This document shows, in pieces, positions 24,285 to 33,320 of a stretch of 64,000 nt of DNA. The translations under genes were made by a program, and so were the position numbers. The stretch comes from Rhodospirillales bacterium. Lineage in GTDB: Bacteria; Pseudomonadota; Alphaproteobacteria; Rhodospirillales; UBA2165. Where the stretch lies: NCBI GenBank assembly GCA_022823235.1, contig JAJDXO010000011.1:1-64000 (forward strand), read 5' to 3'. Numbering within the stretch: the stretch's first letter is position 1; each line of letters opens with the position of its first letter. Under the pieces are notes generated by a model. That model was not told where the DNA came from and did no database searches. It saw nothing but the letters and a program-made list of their open reading frames with translations.

Positions 24285-25487
24285 GTGACCCGCCGCACGT
24301 TTGTCGTCCTCATCGCCGGTTGCCTGATCCTGCTCATTTCCATGGGCAACCGGAACAGCTTCGGCCTGTTCGTCGGGCCGATCGCCGAGGAGTTGTTCAA
24401 CAACGAGGTCGCCGTAATTTCGCTGGCGCTCGCCGTCCAGCACCTCTTCTGGGGCTTGAGCCAGCCGGTGGTCGGCGCCATCGCCGACAAATACGGCTCG
24501 GGCAGGACCATCGCGGTCTCCGCGCTGGTGTACGCTTGGGGCCTGTGGCTGATCGCCAACGCGGATTCAGCCTGGGATCTCTATACCGGCGCCGGATTGG
24601 CGATCGGATTTGCCGGGTCCGGCACCACCTTCGCGGTGATCCTGGCGGTCATCGCCCGCAACACGGCGCCCGAGAAGCGGAGCATGATCTATGGCATCGC
24701 CACCGCCATGGGGACCGGCGGCCAGATCACCATGGCGCCCATCAGCCAAACCCTGATCGACCAGTTCGGCTGGTCGGTGGCGATGATGATCATGGCCTCC
24801 ATGATCCTGTTGTTCGTGCCCTTGGGGCTGGTGATGACCGGCAAGGCGGCGGACTTCACCGAGGAAGGGGGCGGCGCCGACAGCGTCACCGAGGCGGTCA
24901 ACGAGGCCCGCAGCCATTCGGGCTTTCTCTACCTCACCGCCGGCTTCTTCGTCTGCGGCTTCCAGGTGTTCACCGTCGGCATTCACCTTCCCAACTGGCT
25001 GAATACGTTGGGATTCGAGGGGCTCGGCGCCTGGGCATTGTTTACCATTGGCGCCAGCAATTTCTTCGGTACGTTGACGGCCGGCTATTTGGGTGGAAAG
25101 TACTCGAAGAAGCGGCTGCTGAGCGGCCTGTACCTGATGCGCTCCGTCATTTTCACCATCTTTCTGCTGGTGCCGATCTCGCCGGTCAGCGTGATAATTT
25201 TCTCGGCGGCCATCGGTTTCCTGTGGCTTGGCACCGTCCCGCTGACCAACGGCATCGTCGGGCAGGTTTTCGGGGTCAAGTATCTCGCGACCCTGTCGGG
25301 AATTGTCTTCGCGAGCCACCAGCTGGGGGCATTCTTCGGCATCTACGGGGCGGGCCTGATCTTCGACCGGACCGGGTCCTACGACCTGGTCTGGCAGATC
25401 GCCATCGTCCTCGGCGTGGTCGCCGCCCTGCTCCACATGCCCATCAACGAAGCGCCGATAAGGCGCGTCCCGGCCCCGGCTGAATAG
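24285..25487 (+). CDS. Major facilitator superfamily transporter, tandem copy 1
   Basis: A 400-residue MFS protein with twelve predicted helices. The motif-A-like loop IADKYGSGR lies between helices 2 and 3, and SKKRLL repeats the pattern after helix 8. A GTG start at 24285 is chosen because CAGGAG sits 8 bp upstream; the ATG at 24114 would add about 57 residues with no membrane homology. The next gene, 8 bp downstream, is a paralog with colinear blocks (WGLSQPVVGAIADKYGSGR). Substrate unknown. Confidence 0.88.
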   Translation: MTRRTFVVLIAGCLILLISMGNRNSFGLFVGPIAEELFNNEVAVISLALAVQHLFWGLSQPVVGAIADKYGSGRTIAVSALVYAWGLWLIANADSAWDLYTGAGLAIGFAGSGTTFAVILAVIARNTAPEKRSMIYGIATAMGTGGQITMAPISQTLIDQFGWSVAMMIMASMILLFVPLGLVMTGKAADFTEEGGGADSVTEAVNEARSHSGFLYLTAGFFVCGFQVFTVGIHLPNWLNTLGFEGLGAWALFTIGASNFFGTLTAGYLGGKYSKKRLLSGLYLMRSVIFTIFLLVPISPVSVIIFSAAIGFLWLGTVPLTNGIVGQVFGVKYLATLSGIVFASHQLGAFFGIYGAGLIFDRTGSYDLVWQIAIVLGVVAALLHMPINEAPIRRVPAPAE

Positions 25488-25495
25488 GCGGACCC

Positions 25496-26713
25496 ATGCA
25501 AGCTGTCACCATGCGCCGTGCGATCACCATCACTTTGCTGGCCAGCCTCGTCCTGGCGCTGTCCATGGGGATGCGCCAGAGTTTCGGCTTGTTCCAGCAG
25601 CCGGTCGCCGAGACATTCGGCATCGGGCTTACGGCATTTTCCATCTCGCTCGCCATCCAGAACCTGCTGTGGGGGCTGTCACAGCCGGTGGTCGGCGCCA
25701 TCGCCGACAAATACGGCTCCGGCCGGGTCATCGGCGTGACCGCGGCGGCTCAGGTGCTGGGGCTGTTCATGCTCGCCAATGCCGACAGCATTTGGGAGCT
25801 TCATCTCTCCACCGGCATCATCATCGGCGTCGCCGGCGCCGGCACCACCTGGGCGGTGCTGCTCTCGGTGGTGGCGCGCAACGTGCCCGAGCACCGGCGG
25901 AGCCTGTTTTTCGGTTTGGCCTCGTCGGCCGGGACCGGCGGCCAGATCGTCATCGCGCCGATCAATCAGCTGACCATCAACGCCTTCGGCTGGACCGACG
26001 CCATTGTGATCCTGGCGTTGATGCTGGTGGTTATCATCCCGCTGGCGTTCGCCCTGAAGGGCCGGACGACGGACCATTCGGCGGGCCGGCAGGCGGCGGA
26101 AACCTTGGGCGCGGCGCTCAATAAGGCGCGCAAGCACTCGGGTTATCTCTATCTTACGGCCGGGTTTTATGTCTGCGGTTTCCACGTGATGTTCATCATG
26201 GGGCACTTCCCCAATTTCATCCGAACCGCGGGGCTGCCCGATTGGCTGCCGGGCGTGGCGATCAGCGTCATCGGGATCACCAACCTGGTGGGCACGCTGC
26301 TGTTCGGCTGGCTGGGCGACAAATATTCGAAGAAGTACCTGTTAAGCACCCTGTACTTCCTGCGGGCGGTTGTCTTCGCGGGCTTCCTGCTGGTACCCCT
26401 GTCGGCGACATCGGTGCTGGTGTTCTCGTTCATGCTTGGGTTCCTGTGGCTGGCGACGGTGCCGCTGACCAACGCGTTGGTCGGCCAGATTTTCGGGCTC
26501 AGGTACCTCGCGACGCTCGCCGGCATCGTCTTCGCCAGCCATCAGCTCGGTTCGTTCACCTCGCTGTGGCTCGGCGGCTTCCTGTTCGATGCCCGGGGCG
26601 ACTACGACCTGATCTGGCAGCTTTCGATCCTGCTGGGGCTGCTGTCGGCGGTGCTTCACCTGCCGATCAAGGACAAGCCGATTGCGCCCGAGCCGGCCCC
26701 GGCCGCCTCATGA
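25496..26713 (+). CDS. Major facilitator superfamily transporter, tandem copy 2
   Basis: A 405-residue MFS protein homologous along its whole length to the preceding gene (RQSFGLFQQPVAETFG matching RNSFGLFVGPIAEELF; FASHQLGSFTSLWLGG matching FASHQLGAFFGIYGAG). Start at 25496 or the second Met at 25511. The 8-bp gap indicates co-transcription. The pair probably arose by tandem duplication and may have diverged in substrate. Two hairpins without T-runs follow. Confidence 0.88.
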   Translation: MQAVTMRRAITITLLASLVLALSMGMRQSFGLFQQPVAETFGIGLTAFSISLAIQNLLWGLSQPVVGAIADKYGSGRVIGVTAAAQVLGLFMLANADSIWELHLSTGIIIGVAGAGTTWAVLLSVVARNVPEHRRSLFFGLASSAGTGGQIVIAPINQLTINAFGWTDAIVILALMLVVIIPLAFALKGRTTDHSAGRQAAETLGAALNKARKHSGYLYLTAGFYVCGFHVMFIMGHFPNFIRTAGLPDWLPGVAISVIGITNLVGTLLFGWLGDKYSKKYLLSTLYFLRAVVFAGFLLVPLSATSVLVFSFMLGFLWLATVPLTNALVGQIFGLRYLATLAGIVFASHQLGSFTSLWLGGFLFDARGDYDLIWQLSILLGLLSAVLHLPIKDKPIAPEPAPAAS

Positions 26714-26740
26714 ACGCCGATTAGTTCCACACCTCGGCGG

Positions 26741-26801
26741 CCTGTAACCGTCCGGCCGGTCACAGGCGCCATGCCGCCGCGCCGATTTCCCGAATCGGCG
26801 C
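26741..26801. terminator. Pair of stem-loops downstream of the MFS genes
   Basis: First stem: CCTGT/ACAGG (26741-26745 with 26762-26766) enclosing ACCG/CGGT. Second stem: perfect 9-bp GCGCCGATT/AATCGGCGC (26779-26787 with 26793-26801). Neither is followed by a long T-run, so this is a likely transcript end but not a textbook terminator. Confidence 0.5.
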
Positions 26802-26874
26802 AAATCCACCGGAATCGGACCTGATCTATTTCACACCCGAATCCATATTTCGTCTAACTTTTTGCTTTCAACGT

Positions 26875-26885
26875 TACGAGACGTA
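26875..26885. promoter_or_regulatory. Candidate autoregulatory operator of the TetR-GNAT gene
   Basis: TACG-AGA-CGTA is a short perfect inverted repeat about 33 bp upstream of the start codon, within the probable promoter (a TATTGT -10-like element follows at 26889). TetR-type repressors commonly bind such dyads; arms here are short, so support is limited. Confidence 0.35.
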
Positions 26886-26917
26886 CCGTATTGTATATGC
26901 AAGAGGGAGCACGGAAT

Positions 26918-27979
26918 ATGGCGCGGACACGATCCCCGGAGAAGAAGGAGGCGATCCTCGACGCGGTGGCGCCGCTTGTGGAATCCGAGGGCTACAACAA
27001 GACCCGGATCGAGCACATCGCCGCGGCCGCCGGTGTGGGCAAGCAAACCATCTACCGCTGGTGGCCGACCAAGCCGGATCTGATGGCCGAGGCCTACACC
27101 CGCATGGTGCCGAGCCACGAATTGGCCTCGGGGGCCGAGGACCCGCGCGATGCCCTGACCGAGATCCTCCGGAACTCGTTTCGCATCTTCCGCAGGACCC
27201 CGGCGCCCCGAATTCTCGCCGGCCTGATCGCCGACGCCCAATCGGAACCGGCCGCCGCCGAGGCGCTTTACAACAATCTGCTGGTCGGCCGGCGGGGCGT
27301 GATCACCGCGCCGTTCCGCCGCGGGGTCGAAAGCGGCGTGCTTCCGGATGATTTCGATATGGAGGCCGCCGCCGATCAGCTGGTCGCCGCGGTCTGGTAC
27401 AAGCTGCTCACCGATCCGCAGGCCCTGACCGACGCCTTCGCCCGGCAGGTGGTCGATCGGATCCTGCCCCGGGACGCCAAGGGGAAGCTGGTCATGCGGG
27501 ATTATTTCCCGGGCGCGCTGGGCGAGGTGTGCGCCTTGCAATCCCGTTACTACGCCGAAGGCTGGGGGTTCGGGCGCAGCTTCGAGCTGGACCGGGCGAG
27601 GGAGATGGCCGAATTCCTCGGCCGTTTCGATCACGAACGGGATCTCTTCAAGCTGGTTTGCCGGGATGGCCGGGTGGTCGCGGCCATCGCCATCGACGGC
27701 GGCGCCGAGGACGTGACCGGCGGCGGCTCCCTTCTCAGATGGTTTATCGTCGACGGAGCGGAGCAAGGCAGCGGCATCGGCCGCCAGCTTCTTTCCATTG
27801 CCGTCGAACACGCCCGGGCCAGGGGCTACCGGTCAATCGCACTGCACACTTTCGACGGCCTCGAGACCGCGCGGTACCTGTACGAAGAGGCCGGGTTCAA
27901 GCTGGTCGATGAGGAGATGAGCGACAGGTGGGGCGCGGTGACCCTGCAGCAGGTGTTTGTGCTGGATTTAACGGAGTAG
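26918..27979 (+). CDS. TetR-family regulator fused to a GNAT acetyltransferase
   Basis: A 353-residue two-part protein. Residues 1-60 are a TetR helix-turn-helix (AILDAVAPLVESEGYNKTRI, then GVGKQTIYRWWPTKPDLM), residues about 70-185 a TetR C-terminal ligand-binding region, and residues about 190-350 a GNAT domain with the acetyl-CoA loop QGSGIGRQLL and C-terminal YEEAGFKLVDEE. The GNAT part resembles that found in MarR-GNAT fusions (ALQSRYYAEGWGF). ATG 26918 follows GAGGGAG; earlier ATGs at 26891 and 26897 lack one. It could couple ligand sensing to acetylation, but no target is evident. Confidence 0.85.
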   Translation: MARTRSPEKKEAILDAVAPLVESEGYNKTRIEHIAAAAGVGKQTIYRWWPTKPDLMAEAYTRMVPSHELASGAEDPRDALTEILRNSFRIFRRTPAPRILAGLIADAQSEPAAAEALYNNLLVGRRGVITAPFRRGVESGVLPDDFDMEAAADQLVAAVWYKLLTDPQALTDAFARQVVDRILPRDAKGKLVMRDYFPGALGEVCALQSRYYAEGWGFGRSFELDRAREMAEFLGRFDHERDLFKLVCRDGRVVAAIAIDGGAEDVTGGGSLLRWFIVDGAEQGSGIGRQLLSIAVEHARARGYRSIALHTFDGLETARYLYEEAGFKLVDEEMSDRWGAVTLQQVFVLDLTE

Positions 27980-28025
27980 CGCCTCCAGGCGCCGCGTTTG
28001 AGCCCCATCCGGGCCGGAAACTGCC

Positions 28026-29699
28026 CTAGGCGGGTGTTTCAACGAAACTGATCGTCCGGGGATCGGCGATGGCGTAGACGCAAACCGCGCCGTCCCGGCC
28101 CCGGACCGATGTTTCCCGCGGCGTCAGGGCGCGGAGGTCCGCGCCGGCGGTTTTGGCCGCTTCCTCCGACAGCACCAGAAAGCACCCGAACTCCTTGGAG
28201 AGGGATTCAAGGCGCGCGGACGTGTTGATGGTATCGCCGATGGCCGAGAAATTCTGCGCCGTCGGCGGGCCCATGGTGCCGACGATCGCCTCGCCGGCAT
28301 GAATGCCGATCCCCATCCGGAGGGGTTCCCTGACCTCACGGGCCAATCGCTGGTTGAGCTGGTCCAGGCGCTCGGCCATGGAGGCCGCCCCGCGGATGGC
28401 GTTTCGGCACCCTTCCTCGATAGGTCCCTCGATTCCATAGAGCGCCATCAAGCCGTCGCCGGTGAACTCGGCGTAGTGTCCATCGGTCTCGCTGAGGGCC
28501 GACGACATTTCGGCGAAAAACTGGTTGAGAATGAACAGGACGTCGTAGGGCAGTTTTTCCTCCCCGAGCTTCGTCGAGCCGCGAAGGTCGATGAACATGG
28601 AAGCGACTTCCTGTTCCCGACCCTGGATTCCGCCCCGCGCGTTGGCCTGGGCGGCGGTCGCCGTCGGCGGCAGCAGAGGGGTGATGGAAAGGTCTTGGCG
28701 AGGCCGGCACTGACAGGCCAGCCGCACCTCGGGTTCGAGACCGACCCGCGTCAGGGCCGTCTCCTCGACCTCTCCGGGGGGGTCGAGATGTCCGACCGCA
28801 TCGCCCACATGGACCCGGCAGGTGGTGCACCGCCCCCGGCCGCCGCACACCGCGGCATGTTCAACCCCCTCTTCGCGGAGGCTGTCGAGAATGGTGGCGC
28901 CGACCGGGGCGGTGATCACGTTGCCGTCGGGCAGTGTGATCCGGTAGGTGCCGTGCCGGTTCCGGTACCACCGGCGTCCCAGCCGGGCCAGCAGCACGAA
29001 GCCGAGGATTGCCGCGAACACGTACCAGCCATTGGGCTCGATGCGGGTGAGGTCGGCGACCATGTTGGGATCGGAATCGATGATGGGCTTGAAGACCCGG
29101 TTCAGGAAGTCCGGATCGCGATCGGCGATGCCCTGCAGATCCTGACCGACATTGGCGAAACCGAGGAATGACAGAATGGGTATCGCGACCGCGGCGCCGT
29201 AGATGACCGGCAGCCACGCGCGGTACCAGGTCCGGATTCGCAGCCAGAAGTGAATGCCGACGCAGAAGTGGCCCCAAACCACGAACAGGAGCGCCGTCTG
29301 CTGGGCGCCGCGGACCGGATCGGCGACCCAGAGCGCCGATATCACGTACTCGTAACTTGGGTCGAAGTCGAGCATCCGGCCGGCCAGGACGGTGCCGGCG
29401 ACGTGGGCGAGGATGAGCGGGAAGATCAAAATGCCGAGGGCCAGCTGCGCGCCTTCCCAAAACGGCATGCGGAGCGTCGACCGGCGATAAAGCGAGGCAA
29501 GGCTGAGGACGAAGTGCGCCACGAGCGCGAGCAGCAGGACCAGCGCGCCGGGGGGCTGCCCAAAGACCGGCTGCATGATTTTGCGCATGGCCTCCATGGC
29601 TTCCATGGAGATCAGGCCCAGCGCATGGTTGATCAGGTGCAGGACCACGAAAATGCCGACGAGCAGCCCGGAATAGGTCCTGATGCGCCGTTCCCACAT
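28026..29699 (-). CDS. Membrane b-type-cytochrome-like / 2Fe-2S ferredoxin / class III adenylate cyclase fusion
   Basis: A 557-residue fusion. Residues 1-240 form about five or six helices rich in His (H21, H25, H62, H99, H144, H150), resembling succinate dehydrogenase-type cytochrome b anchors. Residues about 250-345 are a plant-type ferredoxin with CGGRGRCTTC (Cys285, 291, 294) and a further Cys at 329 or 331. Residues about 365-530 are a class III nucleotide cyclase with metal-binding Asp371 (FIDLRGST) and Asp415 (FTGDGLMALYG). The design suggests cAMP synthesis controlled by redox state or electron flow. Heme binding is inferred from the His pattern only. Confidence 0.85.
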   Translation of the reverse strand: MWERRIRTYSGLLVGIFVVLHLINHALGLISMEAMEAMRKIMQPVFGQPPGALVLLLALVAHFVLSLASLYRRSTLRMPFWEGAQLALGILIFPLILAHVAGTVLAGRMLDFDPSYEYVISALWVADPVRGAQQTALLFVVWGHFCVGIHFWLRIRTWYRAWLPVIYGAAVAIPILSFLGFANVGQDLQGIADRDPDFLNRVFKPIIDSDPNMVADLTRIEPNGWYVFAAILGFVLLARLGRRWYRNRHGTYRITLPDGNVITAPVGATILDSLREEGVEHAAVCGGRGRCTTCRVHVGDAVGHLDPPGEVEETALTRVGLEPEVRLACQCRPRQDLSITPLLPPTATAAQANARGGIQGREQEVASMFIDLRGSTKLGEEKLPYDVLFILNQFFAEMSSALSETDGHYAEFTGDGLMALYGIEGPIEEGCRNAIRGAASMAERLDQLNQRLAREVREPLRMGIGIHAGEAIVGTMGPPTAQNFSAIGDTINTSARLESLSKEFGCFLVLSEEAAKTAGADLRALTPRETSVRGRDGAVCVYAIADPRTISFVETPA

Positions 29700-29768
29700 G
29701 TGCTCAACCGTCCTTCGTTGCCGGGTATCCTCTCAACCTATCATATGGGGCGAGGGAGGGAATCCCGG

Positions 29769-31007
29769 TCAAGACCGTACCGCCCTGAGGAACAGAACGC
29801 CCGCCCCGTTCAATACCTCGTGAACCACCGTGATCATGGCGATGAAGGTTTCCCAATCCAGGTCTGGATCGCTTTCGCTCAAGCGTTCGTGGATGGCGCC
29901 GAGGGTCCGGGTTCCGTCCATCAGGCGGATCATTTCCCCGCATCCCGGCGGAAGGGTGCGTTGGATGGCCGCGCCCGCGACGTTGACCGTGATGGATTTG
30001 CCGGCCGCGACGGTCTCGGCGAGCGCCCGCGCCCCTACCTGGTAGAGAACGGGAACCATATCCGCCGCCGGCCGGGCGACGGCGGTTTCGGCCCGCGCCC
30101 GGGGCACCGCGTAGAAGACGTGAGTCTTCTGACTGCCGCCGAGGAGTTCGGCCAGCGCCGCCCGCGCCGGCCCGTCGAGTTCATCGATCCGGCCGAGGGT
30201 TTCATCGTCGTCGAAATAGATCGACGGGTCGTATTCGACGGGTTTGATGAGCCCGGTGATGGCGAGGCCCGCGCTCCCGGTCAGTTCGAACAGTTCCGGC
30301 ACCCGGTAGGCCCGGTCCCGGGCATTGAGGAGCAGATCATGGAGCTCGGCATCGCCCCGTTCGTGATCGCCGACCACCGGATTGGTGCGGAACCGGTTGC
30401 CGGGCGGCAGGCGGGCGAGCAGGTGCCGGGCGTACCTCACCCGGTCGGCGGGCGTTCCATGCGGCTTCAGCGTCTTCAGCGCCGCCTGAAGGTCATAGAC
30501 CCCGGTACGGCCCAGCTCGCCGTAGACCATGGCGCCCAGGCCGCCCGCCGGCGAGAGGACGGAGGCGAGCGCGTTCAGTCCCGCTTGCGGATCGTCCAGA
30601 TGATGGAGTACGCCGCAGCAGTCAATGTAATCGAACGGCTCCCATCCCTGATCCGCCACATCCAACAGGGACAAGGTGTGGAACGTGATATTGGCGAGGC
30701 CGCGTGCCGCCGCCCGGGCCTCGGCGATTTCCCGGGCCGCGCGGGACACGTCGACATAAGTGATCCCGGCGGGGCTGCCCGCATCGGCCAGCTGCTGGGC
30801 GAGGGCAATCGTGCCGTCACCGGTGCCGCCGCCGGCCACCAGCACCTTGAGGGGTCTGCCGACGTCGAGCCGCCCGCCGAACGCATGGTGATTGACCTCG
30901 AGAAGGTTGCCGGGCGAGCCGATGAGCGCCGGGCCCGTCTCGTCCGCCGGATCGCGGTTCGGATAGGGATAGGCGTCGTATTGGGCGCGAACGTCGTCGT
31001 CGGACAT
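29769..31007 (-). CDS. Class I SAM-dependent methyltransferase with C-terminal regulatory-like region
   Basis: A 412-residue cytoplasmic protein. The N-terminal half is a Rossmann methyltransferase: motif I VLVAGGGTGDGTIALAQQL, Asp-containing YVDVSR, and CCGVLHHLDDP (motif post-I to IV region). The C-terminal 180 residues (from about YDPSIYFDDD) have no catalytic signature and may recognise substrate. It begins MSDDDVRAQYDAYPYPNRDP, a lead typical of this uncharacterised group. The substrate is not apparent from its neighbours. Confidence 0.82.
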   Translation of the reverse strand: MSDDDVRAQYDAYPYPNRDPADETGPALIGSPGNLLEVNHHAFGGRLDVGRPLKVLVAGGGTGDGTIALAQQLADAGSPAGITYVDVSRAAREIAEARAAARGLANITFHTLSLLDVADQGWEPFDYIDCCGVLHHLDDPQAGLNALASVLSPAGGLGAMVYGELGRTGVYDLQAALKTLKPHGTPADRVRYARHLLARLPPGNRFRTNPVVGDHERGDAELHDLLLNARDRAYRVPELFELTGSAGLAITGLIKPVEYDPSIYFDDDETLGRIDELDGPARAALAELLGGSQKTHVFYAVPRARAETAVARPAADMVPVLYQVGARALAETVAAGKSITVNVAGAAIQRTLPPGCGEMIRLMDGTRTLGAIHERLSESDPDLDWETFIAMITVVHEVLNGAGVLFLRAVRS

Positions 31008-31085
31008 ATGTTGAGGCGTTCCGGCCGTGCCGTGCTATTTAATCGGAGGTCCAACCTATCGGGCGGCATAGGTTAAGGAAAGTAT

Positions 31086-31658
31086 ATGCGCGGCTATTTC
31101 GGGATCGGCGTCGAGGGTATTTCCAAGGCGATGAATGTGGGCGGCTTGTTCCGCACCGCCCATGCCTTCGGGGCGTCGTTCGTGTTCACCGTCGGCGCGG
31201 TCTATCAGCGCAGCGACGGCGGCCGGTCCGATACATCGGACGCGCCGGGCCACGTGCCGTTCTACAGCTTTCCGGATACCTCGTCTCTGCTGCTGCCTCA
31301 GGGGTGCGATCTGGTGGGCGTGGAGCTGCTGGACGAGGCGGCGGAGTTGCCCAGCTTCCGTCATCCCCGCCAGGCGGCCTACATTCTGGGGCCGGAGCGG
31401 GGCGAGCTGTCCGGTGACATCCTCGAGCGCTGTGCCTATACGGTCAAAATCCCGACCGGCTTCTGCGTCAATGTGGGCGTCGCCGGGGCCATCCTGATGT
31501 ACGACCGCCAGATCAATCTCGGCCGTTTTCCGGCCCGGCCGTTGACGCCGGGCGGGCCCGTCGAAGATCTCCCCGAGCACGTCCATGGCGATCCGGTCCT
31601 CCGGACCCGGATGGAAGCGTACCGGGATACGCCCCCGGCCTATTCGGAAGAGGAATAG
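31086..31658 (+). CDS. TrmH/SpoU-family RNA 2'-O-methyltransferase
   Basis: A 190-residue SPOUT methyltransferase. Motif 1 NVGGLFRTAHAFGA, motif 2 AYILGPERGELS and motif 3 IPTGFCVNVGVAGAI-like region form the trefoil-knot SAM site. It lacks an obvious RNA-binding extension, as in TrmL-like small members. Target nucleotide (tRNA or rRNA) cannot be assigned. AAGGA precedes the ATG. The gene is followed immediately by an AGAGCAG-family repeat that runs into the end of the convergent asparaginase gene. Confidence 0.87.
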   Translation: MRGYFGIGVEGISKAMNVGGLFRTAHAFGASFVFTVGAVYQRSDGGRSDTSDAPGHVPFYSFPDTSSLLLPQGCDLVGVELLDEAAELPSFRHPRQAAYILGPERGELSGDILERCAYTVKIPTGFCVNVGVAGAILMYDRQINLGRFPARPLTPGGPVEDLPEHVHGDPVLRTRMEAYRDTPPAYSEEE

Positions 31659-31692
31659 AGCAGTATCCGGTCAAATGGTTCAATCTGGCCGG
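31657..31692 (+). repeat. Palindromic intergenic repeat, AGAGCAG family, copy 2
   Basis: Begins AGAGCAGTATCCGGTCAAAT and folds against the distal TGGCCGG. It begins just at the trmH-family stop codon and its right part encodes the last codons of the convergent asparaginase (GFRPD), so the repeat has been absorbed into coding sequence. It may act as a bidirectional terminator. Confidence 0.65.
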
Positions 31693-32735
31693 AAACCGCT
31701 CTGGCCCGCCAGGGCCGCCAGTCCATCCTTGAGCTCCACCGACGGCCGCACCTCACCGACCCGGTTGCCGAGCGTATTCAGCACGGGCGTCGCGAGCCAC
31801 GGCGCGAGGGCGTTGCGGGCGTCTCGGTCGAGCGCGCCGATCCCATCCAGGATATTGGCCATCACCACGTCCGCCGCGCGCCGTCCGCCGTCGTCGATCT
31901 TGACGGCGATACCGATGCCCTTGGCGGGAACGATGCCCGCCGAAACCCCTTCGGCGCCCACCTTGGTGACGAAAGCGCCGTTGCCGGCGGTGATGGCGAC
32001 CGTATCGAACTCGCCCCGGCCGCGAACCAGTTCGGGCTCGGCGGCCATGGCGGCAATGATCCGTTTCGCCGCCCCGCCGTGATCGGGCGTCAGGCCGTCC
32101 GGGTTGGCCATCCGGGCGCAGGCGCGGGCCAGGCCCGCGATGGGCATGGGGAGTGTCGGAACGCCGCAGCCATCGGCCGCCGGCGCGACATTGCCGAGGT
32201 CGAAGTCCGATAAATCGGACAGGAGTTTCCGGATCGTCCGCTGCTCTTCGCCCTTGGCATCCGCATAGGCCGAAACGGGCAGACCCGCATGCAGGGAGGT
32301 GGTGAGAAAGCCCGCATGCTTGCCCGAACAGTTGTTGTGGACGCGGGTGGGTTTCCCGCCCGCTTTGATCAGGGCGGCGGCTTCCTCCCTGTCGCCGGGC
32401 TCGATGGCGCCGCAAACCAGGTCGGCCTCCGAGAGGCCGAGCCGCGAAAGCCAGTCCCGGACCACGGCCACATGCCGCCGGCTGGCCATGTGGGAGGCGG
32501 CAGACATGGCGATTTCCTCGTTGCCGAGGTTGAACGCGTCCGCCGCGCCCGAAGCGACGAAGGGGATGGCTTGCAGCGGCTTGACGGCCGAGCGCGGATA
32601 GTGGGGCGCGTCCATATCGCCCCAGGCCGCGATCACCTCGCCGCCGGCGTCGACCACCGCGGCCGTCCCCCGGTGCAGGCTTTCGACCGCCGAGCCGCGT
32701 GTTACCTCGGCAAGGACAGGGTTGGCTGTACGCAT
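31680..32735 (-). CDS. Asparaginase, COG4448 (Rhizobium etli-type) family
   Basis: A 351-residue protein of the PF06089 asparaginase family, distinct from E. coli AnsA/AnsB. Family blocks: ESLHRGTAAVVDAGG, GDMDAPHYPRSAVKPLQAIPF (Ser-x-x-Lys dyad), NNCSGKHAGFL with the conserved Cys/Lys, and DGCGVPTLPMPIAGLA. It hydrolyses L-asparagine to aspartate and ammonia. No signal peptide, so cytoplasmic. Its 3' end is formed by a repeat element. Confidence 0.9.
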   Translation of the reverse strand: MRTANPVLAEVTRGSAVESLHRGTAAVVDAGGEVIAAWGDMDAPHYPRSAVKPLQAIPFVASGAADAFNLGNEEIAMSAASHMASRRHVAVVRDWLSRLGLSEADLVCGAIEPGDREEAAALIKAGGKPTRVHNNCSGKHAGFLTTSLHAGLPVSAYADAKGEEQRTIRKLLSDLSDFDLGNVAPAADGCGVPTLPMPIAGLARACARMANPDGLTPDHGGAAKRIIAAMAAEPELVRGRGEFDTVAITAGNGAFVTKVGAEGVSAGIVPAKGIGIAVKIDDGGRRAADVVMANILDGIGALDRDARNALAPWLATPVLNTLGNRVGEVRPSVELKDGLAALAGQSGFRPD

Positions 32736-32801
32736 GAAGCCGTTTTGGCATTCGGTCCACCCCTTGGCAAGCCGGCGAACCAGCGGTATCTATGGGCCGT
32801 T

Positions 32802-33320
32802 ATGGCAAGACATGCGCTACTTGGCGGTTTGCTGGCCGCCGCGGTGACGGCGGCGGGCTCGGCGGCCGCTCAAAGCCCGAAGGTCCTCGGCAACTTCTCC
32901 GATTGGACGGCGTTCACCGACGGGTCGGGCCGGTCCAAGGTGTGCTACATCGCCAGCCAGCCAAAGAAAGAGCAGGGCAAGTACACCAAGCGCGGCGACA
33001 CGTTCATCCTCGTGACCCACCGGCCGTCCGAGCGCGCCCGGGATACGGTGGAAATCCGCGCCGGCTATACCTACAAAAAGAATTCCGACGTGACGATCTC
33101 CATCGATGGCCGGGCGTTCAAACTGTTTACCAATGCCGGCAGCGCCTGGGCCCGGGACCAGAAGACCGATACGGCACTCGCCAGCGCCATGCGCCGGGGC
33201 AATGCCATGGTGATCCGCGGCACCTCGTCCCGCGGGACCCGCACCACCGATACCTATTCCCTGAAAGGCTTCACCGCCGCCCACCGGGCCATCGGCAAAG
33301 CGTGCGGCCTGACCTCCTGA
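32802..33320 (+). CDS. Invasion-associated locus B (IalB) family exported protein
   Basis: A 172-residue secreted protein: signal peptide residues 1-23 ([18 protein letters not shown]), then the IalB core [28 protein letters not shown], a metal-free beta fold. The name comes from Bartonella, but the family is common in free-living alphaproteobacteria with unknown, envelope-related function. The ATG at 32802 gives a sensible signal peptide; a longer frame to 32289 overlaps the divergent asparaginase gene. Its stop overlaps the rlmN start (TGATG). Confidence 0.86.
   Translation: MARHALLGGLLAAAVTAAGSAAAQSPKVLGNFSDWTAFTDGSGRSKVCYIASQPKKEQGKYTKRGDTFILVTHRPSERARDTVEIRAGYTYKKNSDVTISIDGRAFKLFTNAGSAWARDQKTDTALASAMRRGNAMVIRGTSSRGTRTTDTYSLKGFTAAHRAIGKACGLTS

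Noticed and set aside
32289..33319. Long N-terminal extensions of the IalB and RlmN frames
   Set aside because: They run through the divergent asparaginase gene or IalB gene with no homology; internal starts give proper signal peptide and family N-terminus.
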